Shown piece by piece: positions 18,099 through 27,741 of a stretch of 64,000 nucleotides of DNA. Source of the DNA: Rhizobium sp. Leaf453 (GTDB lineage Bacteria; Pseudomonadota; Alphaproteobacteria; Rhizobiales; Rhizobiaceae). Every line of letters starts with the position of its first letter. Positions within the stretch are counted from its first letter, which is position 1. The DNA lies in the NCBI RefSeq assembly GCF_001425605.1, contig NZ_LMRG01000012.1, positions 583,792-647,791 of the forward strand, given 5' to 3'. The notes beneath the pieces are model-generated. The model had not been told where the DNA came from. It ran no database searches and saw nothing but the letters and a program-made list of their open reading frames with translations. A program made the position numbers and the translations under genes.

Positions 18099-19130
18099 AT
18101 GTCTGTTTCTGAAAGACCACTGGTCATCAGCGCGCCGGAACCGCGTACGCTGAACCTGATTTTCACCCCGAGGGCGCTTGAGACGCTGCATGCGAAATAT
18201 CGCATCGTCGAAGCCGATCCGGACGATATTGCCGGGCTTGGCGACGATATCCTCGGTGAGGCGCGCTATATTATCGGCCAGCCGCCGCTCAGCGCCGAGA
18301 CGCTGGCGCGCATGCCGCAATTGCGCTGCATCCTCAATGTCGAGAGCAATCTGCTCAACAACATGCCCTATGAGATCCTGTTTGCGCGCGGCATCCATGT
18401 GGTGACGACGGGACAGGTCTTTGCCGAGCCGGTCGCCGAACTCGGTCTCGCCATGGCGCTCAACATCGCGCGCGGCATCGTCGATGCGGATCTCGATTTC
18501 CGCGAGGGTAGGGAGTTGTGGGGTGGCGAGGGCAATGCGAAGGCCCGGCTTCTTTCGGGCGCCGATGTCGGCATCATCGGCTTCGGTGATCTCGGCAAGG
18601 CGCTGAACCGCGTGCTCACCGGCTTTCGTACCAATACCCGCGTCTACGACCCCTGGATGCCGGCCTCGATCCTCATCGACAACGGCGTCAAACCCGCCAG
18701 TCTCGATGATGTCCTCACGCAAAGCGATTTTATCTTCGTCGTCGCGGCCGTCACGAGCGAGAACCAGCATTTCCTTGGCGCGGATGCCTTTGCGAAGATG
18801 CGGCCGGGCGCCGCCTTCATCCTGCTCAGTCGCGCCAATGTCGTCGATTTTGATGCATTGATGGCGGCGGTGGCGAGCGGTCATATCGTGGCCGCCAGTG
18901 ATGTCTATCCCGATGAACCTCTTGCGCTCGATCATCCGGTCCGAGGGCTCAAGGGCTTCCTGCGTTCCGCCCACCGGGCCGGCGCGCTCGACAGCGCCTT
19001 CAGGAAGATGGGCGACATGGTGCTGGAAGACATGGACCTGATGGACCGCAGCCTGCCGCCGATGCGTTGCAAGCGGGCGGAGCGCGAAACGGTGTCCCGC
19101 ATGCGCTCCAAGCCTGTCAGCGTTAACTGA
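18099..19130 (+). CDS. D-isomer 2-hydroxyacid dehydrogenase family protein
   Basis: A 343-aa NAD(P)-dependent D-2-hydroxyacid dehydrogenase. Seen: the Rossmann motif GIIGFGDLGKAL near 160, the catalytic arginine in LSRANVVD, the glutamate in YPDEPL, and the histidine in RSAHRAGAL. All three catalytic residues are therefore present. The substrate (glyoxylate, hydroxypyruvate or another 2-oxoacid) cannot be told. ATG at 18099 with GGGAGTGA upstream; an in-frame ATG lies five codons earlier. It converges with an MFS gene whose stop is 6 nt away. Confidence 0.9.
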   Translation: MSVSERPLVISAPEPRTLNLIFTPRALETLHAKYRIVEADPDDIAGLGDDILGEARYIIGQPPLSAETLARMPQLRCILNVESNLLNNMPYEILFARGIHVVTTGQVFAEPVAELGLAMALNIARGIVDADLDFREGRELWGGEGNAKARLLSGADVGIIGFGDLGKALNRVLTGFRTNTRVYDPWMPASILIDNGVKPASLDDVLTQSDFIFVVAAVTSENQHFLGADAFAKMRPGAAFILLSRANVVDFDALMAAVASGHIVAASDVYPDEPLALDHPVRGLKGFLRSAHRAGALDSAFRKMGDMVLEDMDLMDRSLPPMRCKRAERETVSRMRSKPVSVN

Positions 19131-19136
19131 CCCGTC

Positions 19137-20414
19137 CTAATTAGCTGGGGCCGCCTTCATCGTCTTTGAGCCGCCCGAAAGCACCAGCGGCGCTGCCATC
19201 AGGCAGAGGATGCCGGCGATCGTCAATGCCGGCAGGTAGCTGGCATAGTTGTCGCGGATGAAGCCGCCGCCGAAGGCTGCGGTGGCAGCGCCGATCTGGT
19301 GGCCGAAGAACACCCAGCCGAACACCATGTTGGCCTTCTCCCGGCCGAAATGCTGTGCCGTCAGCTTCACGGTCGGCGGCACGGTTGCGATCCAGTCGAG
19401 ACCGTAGAAGACGGCGAAGATCGACAGGCCGAGAAAATCGAAGCCGGTGAAGGGCAGCCAAAGCAGCGCCAGGCCGCGCAGGCCATAATACCAGAACAGC
19501 AGCCAGCGATTGTCGTAGCGGTCGGAAAGCCAGCCCGAGCCGACGGTGCCGATGAAATCGAAGATGCCGATGATGGCAAGGATGCCGGTCGCAGTCACGG
19601 CCGTCATGTCATAGTCGGCGCAGAGCGAGACGAAATGCGTCTGGATCAGCCCGTTGGTCGAGGCCCCACAGACGAAAAAGGACAAGAACAGGATCCAGAA
19701 GATGCGGGTTCTGGAAGCCGAAATCAGCGTATCGATCGGCGAATTGCCCGAGATCGATGCCGGGACCGGTGGGTCTTCGCCGACATGGCCATAGGCCTTG
19801 AGGCCGAGATCGGACGGGCGATCGCGCATGAAAAGGATCATCGTCACCATGCAGACGGCAAGCATCGAAATGATGAAGACGATGGCGGTGCGCCAGCCAT
19901 AGGCTTCCGTCAGTGCCGCGATCACCGGCATGAAGACCAGTTGGCCTGTGGCGGAACTGGCGGTCAGCAGGCCGACGACAAAGCCGCGCCGGGCGGTAAA
20001 CCAGCGCGTGGCGATCGTTGCGCCCATCACCATCGCGGTCAGTCCGGTGCCGATGCCGACGACGAAACCCCAGAGCGCGATCAGATGCCAGATTTCCCGC
20101 ATGAAAAGGGAGAACGTCATGCCGGTGAGGATGACGCTGAGCGCCGTCAGCGCCATGCCCCGCAGCCCGAACCGGTTCATCAGCGCGGCGGCGAAGGGGG
20201 CCATCAGCCCGAACAGGAAGAAACGCATGGCAAGGCCTGCAGAGATTTCCGATGCCTCCCAGCCGAATTCCTTTTGCAGCGGAAGCAGCAGGACGGAGGG
20301 AGCGCCGATCGTGCCGGCCGTGACCAGCATGGTGAGAAATGCCGTGGCGGCCACGACCCACCCATAGTGGATGTCGCGCTGCTCAAGCCGTCGGGAAAGT
20401 GTCGTTGAAAGCAT
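19137..20414 (-). CDS. MFS transporter
   Basis: A 425-aa, 12-segment major facilitator. It begins with HYGWVVAATAFLTML and has SAGLAMRFFLFGLMAPFAAALMNRFG and a GSGWLSDRYDNR loop 8-9 motif. This matches the monocarboxylate/oxalate-formate-antiporter-like part of the superfamily, so an organic anion is a likely substrate (inference). ATG at 20414 with GAGAAGA upstream; the open frame upstream to 20621 crosses the promoter. A 23-bp palindrome lies 47 nt upstream, and an HxlR regulator gene is next on the same strand. Confidence 0.88.
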   Translation of the reverse strand: MLSTTLSRRLEQRDIHYGWVVAATAFLTMLVTAGTIGAPSVLLLPLQKEFGWEASEISAGLAMRFFLFGLMAPFAAALMNRFGLRGMALTALSVILTGMTFSLFMREIWHLIALWGFVVGIGTGLTAMVMGATIATRWFTARRGFVVGLLTASSATGQLVFMPVIAALTEAYGWRTAIVFIISMLAVCMVTMILFMRDRPSDLGLKAYGHVGEDPPVPASISGNSPIDTLISASRTRIFWILFLSFFVCGASTNGLIQTHFVSLCADYDMTAVTATGILAIIGIFDFIGTVGSGWLSDRYDNRWLLFWYYGLRGLALLWLPFTGFDFLGLSIFAVFYGLDWIATVPPTVKLTAQHFGREKANMVFGWVFFGHQIGAATAAFGGGFIRDNYASYLPALTIAGILCLMAAPLVLSGGSKTMKAAPAN

Positions 20415-20460
20415 GATCTGTCTTCTCGATGAGAGCGGCGTCCATGGGGAGGTCGCGTCA

Positions 20461-20483
20461 GTGACTATCAATATGATAGTCAC
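20461..20483. promoter_or_regulatory. Candidate operator upstream of the MFS gene
   Basis: A perfect palindrome with 10-bp arms GTGACTATCA and TGATAGTCAC around ATA. It sits 47-69 nt upstream of the MFS start codon, where a repressor could overlap the promoter. It differs from the TGCAAGT palindrome in front of the HxlR gene, so another regulator may bind it. Confidence 0.65.
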
Positions 20484-20624
20484 TAGATCAAAAGCTTTCA
20501 TTATGCAAGTCAGTCGACGGGATGATGGTTTCAGGCGAATTGGGTTTGCTTGATCGGGTTGTTTGCGGTTAAGGCGCGAACCCGGAATGTAGGGTGTTGA
20601 GTGGGGAAGAGCGTGCGGCAAACT

Positions 20625-20774
20625 CCCTCTTCTCCCCGCCGGGGAGAAGTGCCGAGTAAAACGAGGCGATGAGGGGGCGGCGGCGAAGCCGGCGCGAGCG
20701 ACAAACTTTGAAAGTGGCCTGCGACCCCCCTCATTCGCCCTTCGGGCACCTTCTCCCCGCTGGGGAGAAGAGGG
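20625..20774. repeat. RIME-like intergenic repeat
   Basis: Two small palindromes (CTTCTCCCC...GGGGAGAAG at 20629-20649 and 20750-20770) border a ~100-bp GC-rich core. The outer ends CCCTCTTCTCCCC and GGGGAGAAGAGGG form a long-range inverted repeat. This matches the architecture of the rhizobial intergenic mosaic elements (RIME). It is non-coding. Confidence 0.75.
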
Positions 20775-20816
20775 GCGTCACAAGCCGCCACCGAAGCAAA
20801 ACGCAGGCGGAAAGAA

Positions 20817-21263
20817 TCAGCGCTGCTTGATCGATCGCAGCGAAAACGTATCCGCGTCGATCGGCTTGCCGGTGAGACTGTCGACATAGACGGGCAGGGC
20901 GGCGACGCCGGTGTCGAGATCGGTGATCCGCATGGTCACGCCACGATCGGCGAAATGGCGATTGCCGAACATAGAAAGTGCAATCAGCAATGGTTGCAGG
21001 TCGCGGCCCATCTCAGTCAGCAAATATTCATGGCGGACGGGCCTGTCCTGATAGGCTCGCTTTTCGAGCAAGCCCGCTTCCACCAGCGACTTCAACCTTC
21101 GTGTCAGGATGTTCGGCGCGATGCCTGTGCTTCGCTGGAATTCATCGAATTTCGTCCGCCCGAAGAAGGCGTCGCGCAGGATGAGAATGCTCCACCATTC
21201 GCCAACCCGGTCGAGGGTGCGAGCGATGGGGCAGTTCATCTCGTCAAAATTCTTGCGCTGCAT
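20817..21263 (-). CDS. HxlR family transcriptional regulator
   Basis: A 148-aa winged-helix regulator. The HxlR signature is seen: NCPIARTLDRVGEWWSILILRD with the conserved cysteine C11, then FDEFQRSTGIAPNILTRRLKSLVEAGLLEK. Family members often sense reactive or electrophilic compounds and usually act as dimers. A perfect ACTTGCA/TGCAAGT palindrome lies about 20 nt upstream, suggesting autoregulation. The same half-site recurs upstream of the neighbouring MFS gene. The C-terminal ~35 residues are a short extension. Confidence 0.9.
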   Translation of the reverse strand: MQRKNFDEMNCPIARTLDRVGEWWSILILRDAFFGRTKFDEFQRSTGIAPNILTRRLKSLVEAGLLEKRAYQDRPVRHEYLLTEMGRDLQPLLIALSMFGNRHFADRGVTMRITDLDTGVAALPVYVDSLTGKPIDADTFSLRSIKQR

Positions 21264-21283
21264 ATCCTAGAATTAGGACTCGA

Positions 21284-21300
21284 ACTTGCACTATGCAAGT
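21284..21300. promoter_or_regulatory. Candidate HxlR operator
   Basis: A perfect 7-bp inverted repeat, ACTTGCA-CTA-TGCAAGT, lies 21 nt upstream of the HxlR start codon. Size, symmetry and position fit a dimeric winged-helix repressor site. A single TGCAAGT half-site preceded by TTAT is found at 20504-20510 near the MFS promoter. Confidence 0.65.
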
Positions 21301-21335
21301 CACCTGCGAAGCGAACATGCGTGCCGGGCGCTTGT

Positions 21336-21569
21336 TCAGTTGCCGTTAACCCGGCGCATCGCTTCGAGAATGGATACTTTAGTGTCGTGGCCAGTCTTGT
21401 AGAGACCCAGCATCACGGTGGCGGCATCGCGGCCGTCCGGGCTGTCGAGCGTCGTGCTGGTTTCGGCGCACCAGGCTTCCAGCGCGCCGCACACGACTTC
21501 GATTTCGCCCTGCTGAAGGGCCATGTCCGATATGAACGACACTATTTCACCCCATTTACGAGAAGGCAT
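21336..21569 (-). CDS. Small hypothetical protein
   Basis: A 77-aa acidic, probably helical protein, not recognised. It has two cysteines (VVCGALEAWCAE). Start uncertain: ATG at 21569, or MALQQGEIE at 21524; neither has a strong Shine-Dalgarno. It lies upstream of the HxlR gene on the same strand, with the candidate operator between. It has the composition of a real gene rather than a shadow, and nothing is coded opposite. Confidence 0.5.
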   Translation of the reverse strand: MPSRKWGEIVSFISDMALQQGEIEVVCGALEAWCAETSTTLDSPDGRDAATVMLGLYKTGHDTKVSILEAMRRVNGN

Positions 21570-21681
21570 CTGATGATTTGAGACGACAGTCTAAGGTCGC
21601 CCAATACGGGTGCAATTCCCAGATCTAGGGGTGCGATCATGACCAGCCGCCCACACAGCTGTCACATCGCGGTCTCTCGCC

Positions 21682-21870
21682 TCAATCGACCCGAACGGCA
21701 GAGGCCTCGACCAGTGACGCGGCAATCGCCATGGCAAGCTGTTTGCCCTTGGCGCGTACCATTCCACTGTCGAATTCACGTGCCGAAAGCGCGAGATCCA
21801 TCCCCTCACGCATCAGAATTTGTTGTGCCCTGTTGACTGCCCAGTTTTCAACGTCGTCGCGCTTCCGCAT
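21682..21870 (-). CDS. Small hypothetical protein
   Basis: A 62-aa protein, not recognised. It starts MRKRDDVENWAVNRAQQIL and is largely amphipathic helix. Support comes from a GGGGGA Shine-Dalgarno 7 nt before the ATG and from lack of any competing frame. It lies between the 77-aa gene and scpA, all on the minus strand. Confidence 0.55.
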   Translation of the reverse strand: MRKRDDVENWAVNRAQQILMREGMDLALSAREFDSGMVRAKGKQLAMAIAASLVEASAVRVD

Positions 21871-22027
21871 TGCGCTATCCCCCAGCTAAATCATTTAGCG
21901 TCGTGCTCTCTATTCGGCCTGAACTTCGGCACATGGGGCGAATCACCTGAGCACGACATCAGAATGCGACAATTCCAATATTTGGGAACCACAACTTTTC
22001 CACGGTGATTTCTAGGGGTGGTATCGC

Positions 22028-24166
22028 TCAGGCGTTGCGCAACTTGCCTTCAAGCAGATCCAGCACGGCGCGGCCCGCTTCCATGACATTGGTGCCCGGT
22101 CCGAACACCGCCGCGACGCCATGATCGAGCAGGAACTGGTAATCCTGCCGCGGCACGACGCCGCCACAGACGACAACGACATCGCCGCCCCCCTTCTTCT
22201 TCAGCGACTGCACGAGCTGCGGTAGCAGCGTCTTGTGGCCGGCGGCCAGGGAAGAGACGCCGACTACATGGACATTGGCTTCCATAGCCGTGTCGGCCGC
22301 CTCGTCAGGGGTCTGGAACAACGGTCCTGCAAGCACGTCAAAACCCATGTCGCCGAAGGCCGATGCGATAATCTTGGCACCGCGGTCGTGGCCGTCCTGT
22401 CCCAGTTTCGCAACCATGATCTTCGGCTTGCGGCCGATCGTCTTCGCGACGTCCTTCAGACGGACTGCAAGCGTTTCCAGTTCCGGCTCGTCCCTGTAGG
22501 CGTCGCCGTAGATGTCGCTTACCACTTCCGGCACGGCACTATGATCGCCGAACACCGCGCGCAGGGCATCGGAAATCTCGCCGACAGTGGCGCGGGCGCG
22601 GGCGGCGGTGACGGCAGCCTCGAGAATATTGCCCCGGCCGCTTCGGGCGACTTCGGTGAGCGCGGCAAGTGCTGCTGTCACATCGTTTGCGCTGCGGCGG
22701 CGCCTTGTCTCCTCGATGCGCTTGATCTGGGCGATGCGGACGGCGGCATTGTCGATATCGAGAATGTCGAGCGCGTCCTCGCTCTCCAGCCGGTATTTGT
22801 TCACGCCGACGATGACCTCCTCACCCTTGTCCACCGCAGCCTGACGCCGTGTCGCCGCTTCCTCGATCAGCCGCTTGGGCAGGCCATCGGCGACGGCCTT
22901 GGTCATGCCGCCAAGCGCTTCGACCTCTTCGATCAGCGCCCAGGCCTTTTCGGCGAGTTCCGACGTCAGCGATTCGACATAATATGAGCCGGCTAAGGGA
23001 TCGACGACCTTGGTCACGCCGGTTTCGTGTTGCAGGATCAACTGGGTGTTGCGGGCAATGCGTGCGGAAAACTCGGTCGGCAGCGCAATTGCCTCGTCGA
23101 AGGAGTTCGTGTGCAGCGATTGAGTGCCGCCCAGCACGGCCGACATGGCCTCGAAAGCGGTGCGGACGATGTTGTTGTAAGGGTCCTGTTCAGCCAACGA
23201 GACGCCCGATGTCTGGCTATGGGTGCGCAGCATCAGCGACGATTGCTTCTTCGGCTGGAACTCCTGCATGATCCGCGTCCAGAGCAGGCGGGCGGCGCGC
23301 AGCTTGGCGGCTTCCATGAAGAAATTCATGCCGATGGCGAAGAAGAAGGACAGGCGGCCGGCGAAGTCATCGACATTCAGGCCCTTGGCGAGGGCGGCGC
23401 GGACATATTCGCGGCCGTCCGCCAGCGTGAAGGCCAGTTCCTGCACCAGCGTCGCGCCGGCTTCCTGCATGTGATAACCGGAAATCGAGATCGAATTGAA
23501 CTTCGGCATCTCGCGGGCGGTGTAATCGATAATATCAGCCACGATCCGCATCGAAGGTTCCGGCGGATAGATATAGGTATTGCGGACCATGAACTCCTTG
23601 AGGATGTCGTTCTGGATCGTACCCGACAACTGAGCGCGGGGAACGCCCTGTTCCTCGCCGGCGACAATGAAACTGGCGAGGATCGGGATCACCGCCCCGT
23701 TCATGGTCATTGATACCGAGATTTTTTCGAGCGGAATGCCATCGAACAGGATCTTCATGTCCTCGACCGAATCGATCGCCACGCCGGCCTTGCCGACATC
23801 GCCCTCGACGCGCGGATGGTCGCTGTCATAGCCGCGATGGGTGGCGAGATCGAAAGCGACCGAAACGCCCTGCTGGCCGCCGGCCAAGGCCTTGCGATAA
23901 AACGCGTTCGAGGCTTCCGCCGTCGAGAAGCCCGCATATTGCCGGATCGTCCAGGGGCGGCCGGCATACATGGTGGCGCGCGGTCCGCGCGTGAACGGCG
24001 CAAGGCCGGGCAGCGAGCCGAGATGATTCGCCTTTTCAAGGTCGGCTTCCGTGTACAGCGGCTTGACGGCAATGCCTTCAGGCGTCTGCCAGGTCAGCGT
24101 TTCCGGCGAAGCTTTCAGCTCCTTTTCGGCGAGCGCTTCCCAATCGGCTATGGTCTTGTCGGACAT
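22028..24166 (-). CDS. scpA: Methylmalonyl-CoA mutase
   Basis: A 712-aa adenosylcobalamin-dependent mutase converting methylmalonyl-CoA to succinyl-CoA, the last step of propionyl-CoA use. Seen: the N-terminal TIM barrel ([32 protein letters not shown]) and the C-terminal B12 domain with DGHDRG (the D-x-H-x-x-G cobalt ligand), SSLAAGH and VVCGGVVP. Substrate and cofactor domains are in one chain, as in rhizobial BhbA. The ATG shares its A with the TGA stop of pccA (TGATG), so translation is coupled. GGAG lies 10 nt upstream, inside pccA. Confidence 0.95.
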   Translation of the reverse strand: MSDKTIADWEALAEKELKASPETLTWQTPEGIAVKPLYTEADLEKANHLGSLPGLAPFTRGPRATMYAGRPWTIRQYAGFSTAEASNAFYRKALAGGQQGVSVAFDLATHRGYDSDHPRVEGDVGKAGVAIDSVEDMKILFDGIPLEKISVSMTMNGAVIPILASFIVAGEEQGVPRAQLSGTIQNDILKEFMVRNTYIYPPEPSMRIVADIIDYTAREMPKFNSISISGYHMQEAGATLVQELAFTLADGREYVRAALAKGLNVDDFAGRLSFFFAIGMNFFMEAAKLRAARLLWTRIMQEFQPKKQSSLMLRTHSQTSGVSLAEQDPYNNIVRTAFEAMSAVLGGTQSLHTNSFDEAIALPTEFSARIARNTQLILQHETGVTKVVDPLAGSYYVESLTSELAEKAWALIEEVEALGGMTKAVADGLPKRLIEEAATRRQAAVDKGEEVIVGVNKYRLESEDALDILDIDNAAVRIAQIKRIEETRRRRSANDVTAALAALTEVARSGRGNILEAAVTAARARATVGEISDALRAVFGDHSAVPEVVSDIYGDAYRDEPELETLAVRLKDVAKTIGRKPKIMVAKLGQDGHDRGAKIIASAFGDMGFDVLAGPLFQTPDEAADTAMEANVHVVGVSSLAAGHKTLLPQLVQSLKKKGGGDVVVVCGGVVPRQDYQFLLDHGVAAVFGPGTNVMEAGRAVLDLLEGKLRNA

Positions 24167-26169
24167 CACTCGAACTCCATGATCAGTTCGTCCACCGCCA
24201 GGCTCGCGCCGGCGGCGACGGCCACCCGCTTGACCACGCCACGGCGTTCCGCGCGCAGGATGTTTTCCATCTTCATCGCCTCGACGGTCGCCAGCGCCTG
24301 ACCGGCCTCCACCGTCTCCCCGGCTGTGACCGCAAGGGTGGTAATGACACCCGGCATCGGGCAGAGCAGCATCTTCGATGTATCCGGCGGCAGTTTGACG
24401 GGCATCAGACGGGCAAGTTCGGCGACGCGCGGACTGCGAACATGGGCCTTCACGTCCATGCCTCGCCAGCGCAGGCGGATGGCAGCGCCGATCATGTCGA
24501 TTTTCACACCCATGGCGGTGCCGTCGATATTGAATGCCGCGTGGCTGCGACCCGGAGTCCAGTCGCCGGCGACAGCAATCGGCTTGCCGCTATCGAGGCG
24601 GACATAACCGCCATCGGCCGAGGCATCGAGCGTCGCGGCAAAGGTGCGGCCGCCGAAGGTGACGACCCAGTCCTTGCCGATGACGCGGCGATGATTGCCG
24701 ATCGTGCCGGAAATCTGTGTGGCCCGGTTCTGCAGCGTCTGATGAATGAGCGCCGCGACAGCGGCCAGCTTGGCCGCCGAGGTCTCATCCGGCTCAACGC
24801 CATGGAAGCCTTCGGGAAATTCCTCGGCAATGAAAGCCGTGGTCAGCCTTCCGGCGCGAAACCGCTCGTGCTGCATGACGGCCGATAGGAAGGGCAGGTT
24901 GTGGCCGATGCCTTCAACCTCGAAATCGTCAAGTGCCGCGGACATGGCGTCGATGGCCTTCAGGCGATCCGGCGCCCAGCTGCAGAGCTTGGCGACCATC
25001 GGATCGTAATACATCGAAATTTCACCACCCTCGAACACGCCGGTATCGTTGCGCACGATGGTGCCGTTGGTCTTTGTGCCCTCGACCGGTGGCCGGTAGC
25101 GCGTCAGGCGGCCGATCGACGGCAGGAAGTTGCGATAGGGGTCTTCTGCATAGAGCCGGCTTTCAATCGCCCAGCCGTTGAGCTTGATGTCCTCCTGACC
25201 GAAGGATAGTTTTTCGCCCGCCGCGACCCGGATCATCTGTTCGACAAGGTCGATGCCGGTGATCAGTTCCGTCACAGGATGTTCGACCTGCAGGCGGGTG
25301 TTCATCTCAAGGAAGTAGAAATTTCTGTCGCCATCGACGATGAATTCGACGGTGCCGGCGGAGTGATAGCCGACAGCCTTCGAGAGCGCGACAGCCTGTT
25401 CGCCCATGGCGCGGCGGGTCTTCTCGTCCAGAAAGGGCGAGGGCGCTTCCTCGATGACCTTCTGGTTGCGCCGCTGGATCGAGCATTCGCGTTCGCCGAG
25501 GTACAGCACTGTGCCATGCTTGTCGCCCAGCACCTGGATTTCGATATGGCGCGGCTGGGTGACGAATTTCTCGATGAAGATGCGGTCGTCGCCGAAGGAG
25601 GATTTCGCCTCATTCTTCGACGACTGGAAGCCCTCGCGCGCTTCCTGATCATTCCAGGCAATGCGCATGCCCTTGCCGCCGCCGCCGGCAGAGGCCTTGA
25701 TCATCACGGGGTAGCCGATGGAAGAGGAAATCTTCACCGCCTCATCGGCATCGGCGATCAGGCCCATATGTCCGGGTACGGTGGAGACACCAGCCTCTGC
25801 CGCGAGCTTCTTCGAGGTGATCTTGTCGCCCATGGCCTGGATCGCGCCGACCGGCGGGCCGATGAAGACGACGCCTTCCTTCTCCAGCGCCTCGGCAAAA
25901 GCAGCGTTTTCCGACAGGAAACCGTAGCCCGGATGCACTGCATCCGCGCCGGTCTTGCGGATCGCATCGAGGATTTTCTCGATGACGATATAGGACTGCG
26001 ACGACGGCGCCGGCCCGATATGCACCGCCTCATCCGCCAGCGTCACATGCAACGCATCTGCATCGGCATCCGAATAGACGGCGACGGTCGCAATGCCCAT
26101 CTTCTTCGCTGTACGGATGACCCGGCAGGCGATTTCACCGCGATTGGCAATGAGGATTTTCTTGATCAT
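24166..26169 (-). CDS. pccA: Propionyl-CoA carboxylase alpha (biotin) subunit
   Basis: A 667-aa biotin-dependent acyl-CoA carboxylase alpha chain. Domains in order: biotin carboxylase ([18 protein letters not shown]-grasp loop GGGGKGMR), a linker domain, and a C-terminal biotinyl domain with VEAMKMEN, whose second-methionine-side lysine carries biotin. With PccB it carboxylates propionyl-CoA to methylmalonyl-CoA. The ATG at 26169 gives the family start [12 protein letters not shown]. It is coupled to scpA by TGATG. Gene order and the mutase partner favour propionyl- over methylcrotonyl- or acetyl-CoA. Confidence 0.93.
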   Translation of the reverse strand: MIKKILIANRGEIACRVIRTAKKMGIATVAVYSDADADALHVTLADEAVHIGPAPSSQSYIVIEKILDAIRKTGADAVHPGYGFLSENAAFAEALEKEGVVFIGPPVGAIQAMGDKITSKKLAAEAGVSTVPGHMGLIADADEAVKISSSIGYPVMIKASAGGGGKGMRIAWNDQEAREGFQSSKNEAKSSFGDDRIFIEKFVTQPRHIEIQVLGDKHGTVLYLGERECSIQRRNQKVIEEAPSPFLDEKTRRAMGEQAVALSKAVGYHSAGTVEFIVDGDRNFYFLEMNTRLQVEHPVTELITGIDLVEQMIRVAAGEKLSFGQEDIKLNGWAIESRLYAEDPYRNFLPSIGRLTRYRPPVEGTKTNGTIVRNDTGVFEGGEISMYYDPMVAKLCSWAPDRLKAIDAMSAALDDFEVEGIGHNLPFLSAVMQHERFRAGRLTTAFIAEEFPEGFHGVEPDETSAAKLAAVAALIHQTLQNRATQISGTIGNHRRVIGKDWVVTFGGRTFAATLDASADGGYVRLDSGKPIAVAGDWTPGRSHAAFNIDGTAMGVKIDMIGAAIRLRWRGMDVKAHVRSPRVAELARLMPVKLPPDTSKMLLCPMPGVITTLAVTAGETVEAGQALATVEAMKMENILRAERRGVVKRVAVAAGASLAVDELIMEFE

Positions 26170-26201
26170 GCTATCCGTACCCACTCCGCCCATTTTAATC
26201 C

Positions 26202-26289
26202 GTCATCCTCGGGCTTGACCCGAGGATCCATGCCCGAAACTCGTACGGCGCTTGTGTCTGTGGATCCTCGGGTCAAGCCCGAGGATGAC
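26202..26289. repeat. Palindromic repeat element with 29-bp arms
   Basis: A perfect 29-bp inverted repeat (26202-26230 and 26261-26289; arms begin GTCATCCTCGGGCTTGACCC) surrounds a 30-bp loop. Each arm itself contains a smaller palindrome (CCTCGGGC-TTGA-CCCGAGG). It is a dispersed-repeat type seen in many alphaproteobacteria. It separates pccA from the upstream hypothetical gene and could act as a processing or partial termination structure. A relative lies at 59002-59117. Confidence 0.8.
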
Positions 26290-26334
26290 GAAGTGTTGGG
26301 CGACAGCGGATCGCATTTGCTTGCCGGTCACAGG

Positions 26335-26712
26335 TCACACCTCAAACACATCATCGAATGATTCCGGAAAATTCTTGCGCGCCACGGTCTCGTCGATGAC
26401 CAGCATGGCCTCATAGGACAGCGGATCGAACTCCTTTTCGGCGGCGATGACCTCGCGGCCGAAAAGGAGGTTGAGGCGGGCGGCGTCGAGATTGCCGCGT
26501 TCGAACGGCTCCGGTCCGAAATGGTGCCAGAGCGCATGCAGGAAGGCCGCGTCGATGCGGTGTTCGGCCGTGCCCGGCCGGCCGCGCCGGGGAATGGCCT
26601 TGATCGGCGTCACGCCGCGCGGATTGGCGCGGCGGATGGTGAACTGGATGCCGGTGCCCGGCATGCCGCCGGGAAATCCGCGGTGTTTGGTCATGTCGGG
26701 CAGGTTGGCCAT
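26335..26712 (-). CDS. Conserved-looking hypothetical protein in the propionate cluster
   Basis: A 125-aa protein I do not recognise. It is basic at the N-terminus (MANLPDMTKHRGFPGG, RRANPRGVTPIKAIPRRGRPG), then acidic and helical, ending ESFDDVFEV. The ATG at 26712 is 10 nt after the GST stop, so it is almost surely in the same transcript as yghU and kptA. The longer open frame upstream overlaps yghU and is unlikely. No motif supports a function. Confidence 0.65.
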   Translation of the reverse strand: MANLPDMTKHRGFPGGMPGTGIQFTIRRANPRGVTPIKAIPRRGRPGTAEHRIDAAFLHALWHHFGPEPFERGNLDAARLNLLFGREVIAAEKEFDPLSYEAMLVIDETVARKNFPESFDDVFEV

Positions 26713-26722
26713 CGCTGTCTCC

Positions 26723-27643
26723 TTACGCCTTGGCCGTATCGGCCGAGGCGATCTTGTCCTGCGTCTTCGTGTCGAAGTCGGAGGCGTCGTGGCGCTCATG
26801 CAGCTGTTCGGACAGGTCTCCGCTCATTCTGTTGACCATGCGGCCGCGTTTGACGGCCGGACGGGTGGCAATCTCGGCCGTCCAGCGCTGAAGGTTCGTG
26901 TAGGTCTGGACATCCAGGAAGTTGCCGGCATCGCCATAGGACTGGTTGAGCGCCAGATTGCCGTACCAAGGCCAGATGGCCATGTCGGCGATCGTGTATT
27001 CGGATCCCGCCAGGAATTGATGATCGGCGAGATGGCGGTCGAGCACGTCGAGCTGGCGCTTCACTTCCATGGCATAACGGTCGATCGCATATTTGATCTT
27101 CACCGGGGCATAGGCATAGAAATGCCCGAAACCGCCGCCGAGGAAGGGAGCAGAACCCATCTGCCAGAACAGCCAGTTCAATGTCTCTGTCCGGGCGCGC
27201 AGTTCGGCCGGCAGGAAGGCGCCGAATTTCTCGGCGAGATAGACGAGGATCGAGGCGGATTCGAACACGCGCACCGGCTCGCCGCCATCCTTCGGCGCAT
27301 GGTCGGAAAGCGCCGGAATTTTCGAATTCGGATTGACGTCGACAAAGCCGGAACCGAACTGGTCGCCATCGCCGATTTTGATCAGCCAGGCATCGTATTC
27401 CGCGCCCATGTGTCCGGCGGCCAGAAGCTCCTCCAGCATGATCGTCACCTTCACGCCATTCGGTGTTCCCAGCGAATAGAGCTGCAGCGGATGCTTACCG
27501 ATAGGCAGTTCCTTGTCATGGGTCGGACCGGCGATCGGCCGGTTGATATTGGCGAAGGCGCCACCATTGCCCTTGTCCCAGGTCCAGACCTTGGGAGGTT
27601 CGTAACCGGCGGGAAAATTGTCGGCGGGGGATTTTTCGGTCAT
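26723..27643 (-). CDS. yghU: Glutathione-dependent disulfide-bond oxidoreductase (YghU-type GST)
   Basis: A 306-aa glutathione S-transferase of the nu class (YghU/YfcG). Seen: an N-terminal extension (YEPPKVWTWDKGNGGAFANINRP), thioredoxin fold with LYSLGTPNGVKVTIMLEEL, conserved NSKIPAL and ESASILVYLAEKFG, and the alpha-helical C-terminal domain. Known relatives bind two glutathiones and reduce disulfides or peroxides. It sits between kptA and a small hypothetical gene on the same strand; a role in propionate metabolism is not obvious. Confidence 0.9.
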   Translation of the reverse strand: MTEKSPADNFPAGYEPPKVWTWDKGNGGAFANINRPIAGPTHDKELPIGKHPLQLYSLGTPNGVKVTIMLEELLAAGHMGAEYDAWLIKIGDGDQFGSGFVDVNPNSKIPALSDHAPKDGGEPVRVFESASILVYLAEKFGAFLPAELRARTETLNWLFWQMGSAPFLGGGFGHFYAYAPVKIKYAIDRYAMEVKRQLDVLDRHLADHQFLAGSEYTIADMAIWPWYGNLALNQSYGDAGNFLDVQTYTNLQRWTAEIATRPAVKRGRMVNRMSGDLSEQLHERHDASDFDTKTQDKIASADTAKA

Positions 27644-27741
27644 GAGCGGGTCCTTGAATGTGGCGGGTTTGGAAATGCAACGAAGGGCATATAGGGAGGG
27701 GTCGTTGGCATTTCCTGTCAGTCGGTGGCTGTTTTCAACAT

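Larger units (their letters stand above)
20415..20816. other. Regulatory and repeat-filled intergenic region
   Basis: About 400 bp without a gene between the HxlR gene and the MFS gene. It holds a 23-bp palindrome (20461-20483), a TGCAAGT half-site (20504-20510) and a RIME-like element (20625-20774), each described separately. Confidence 0.7.
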
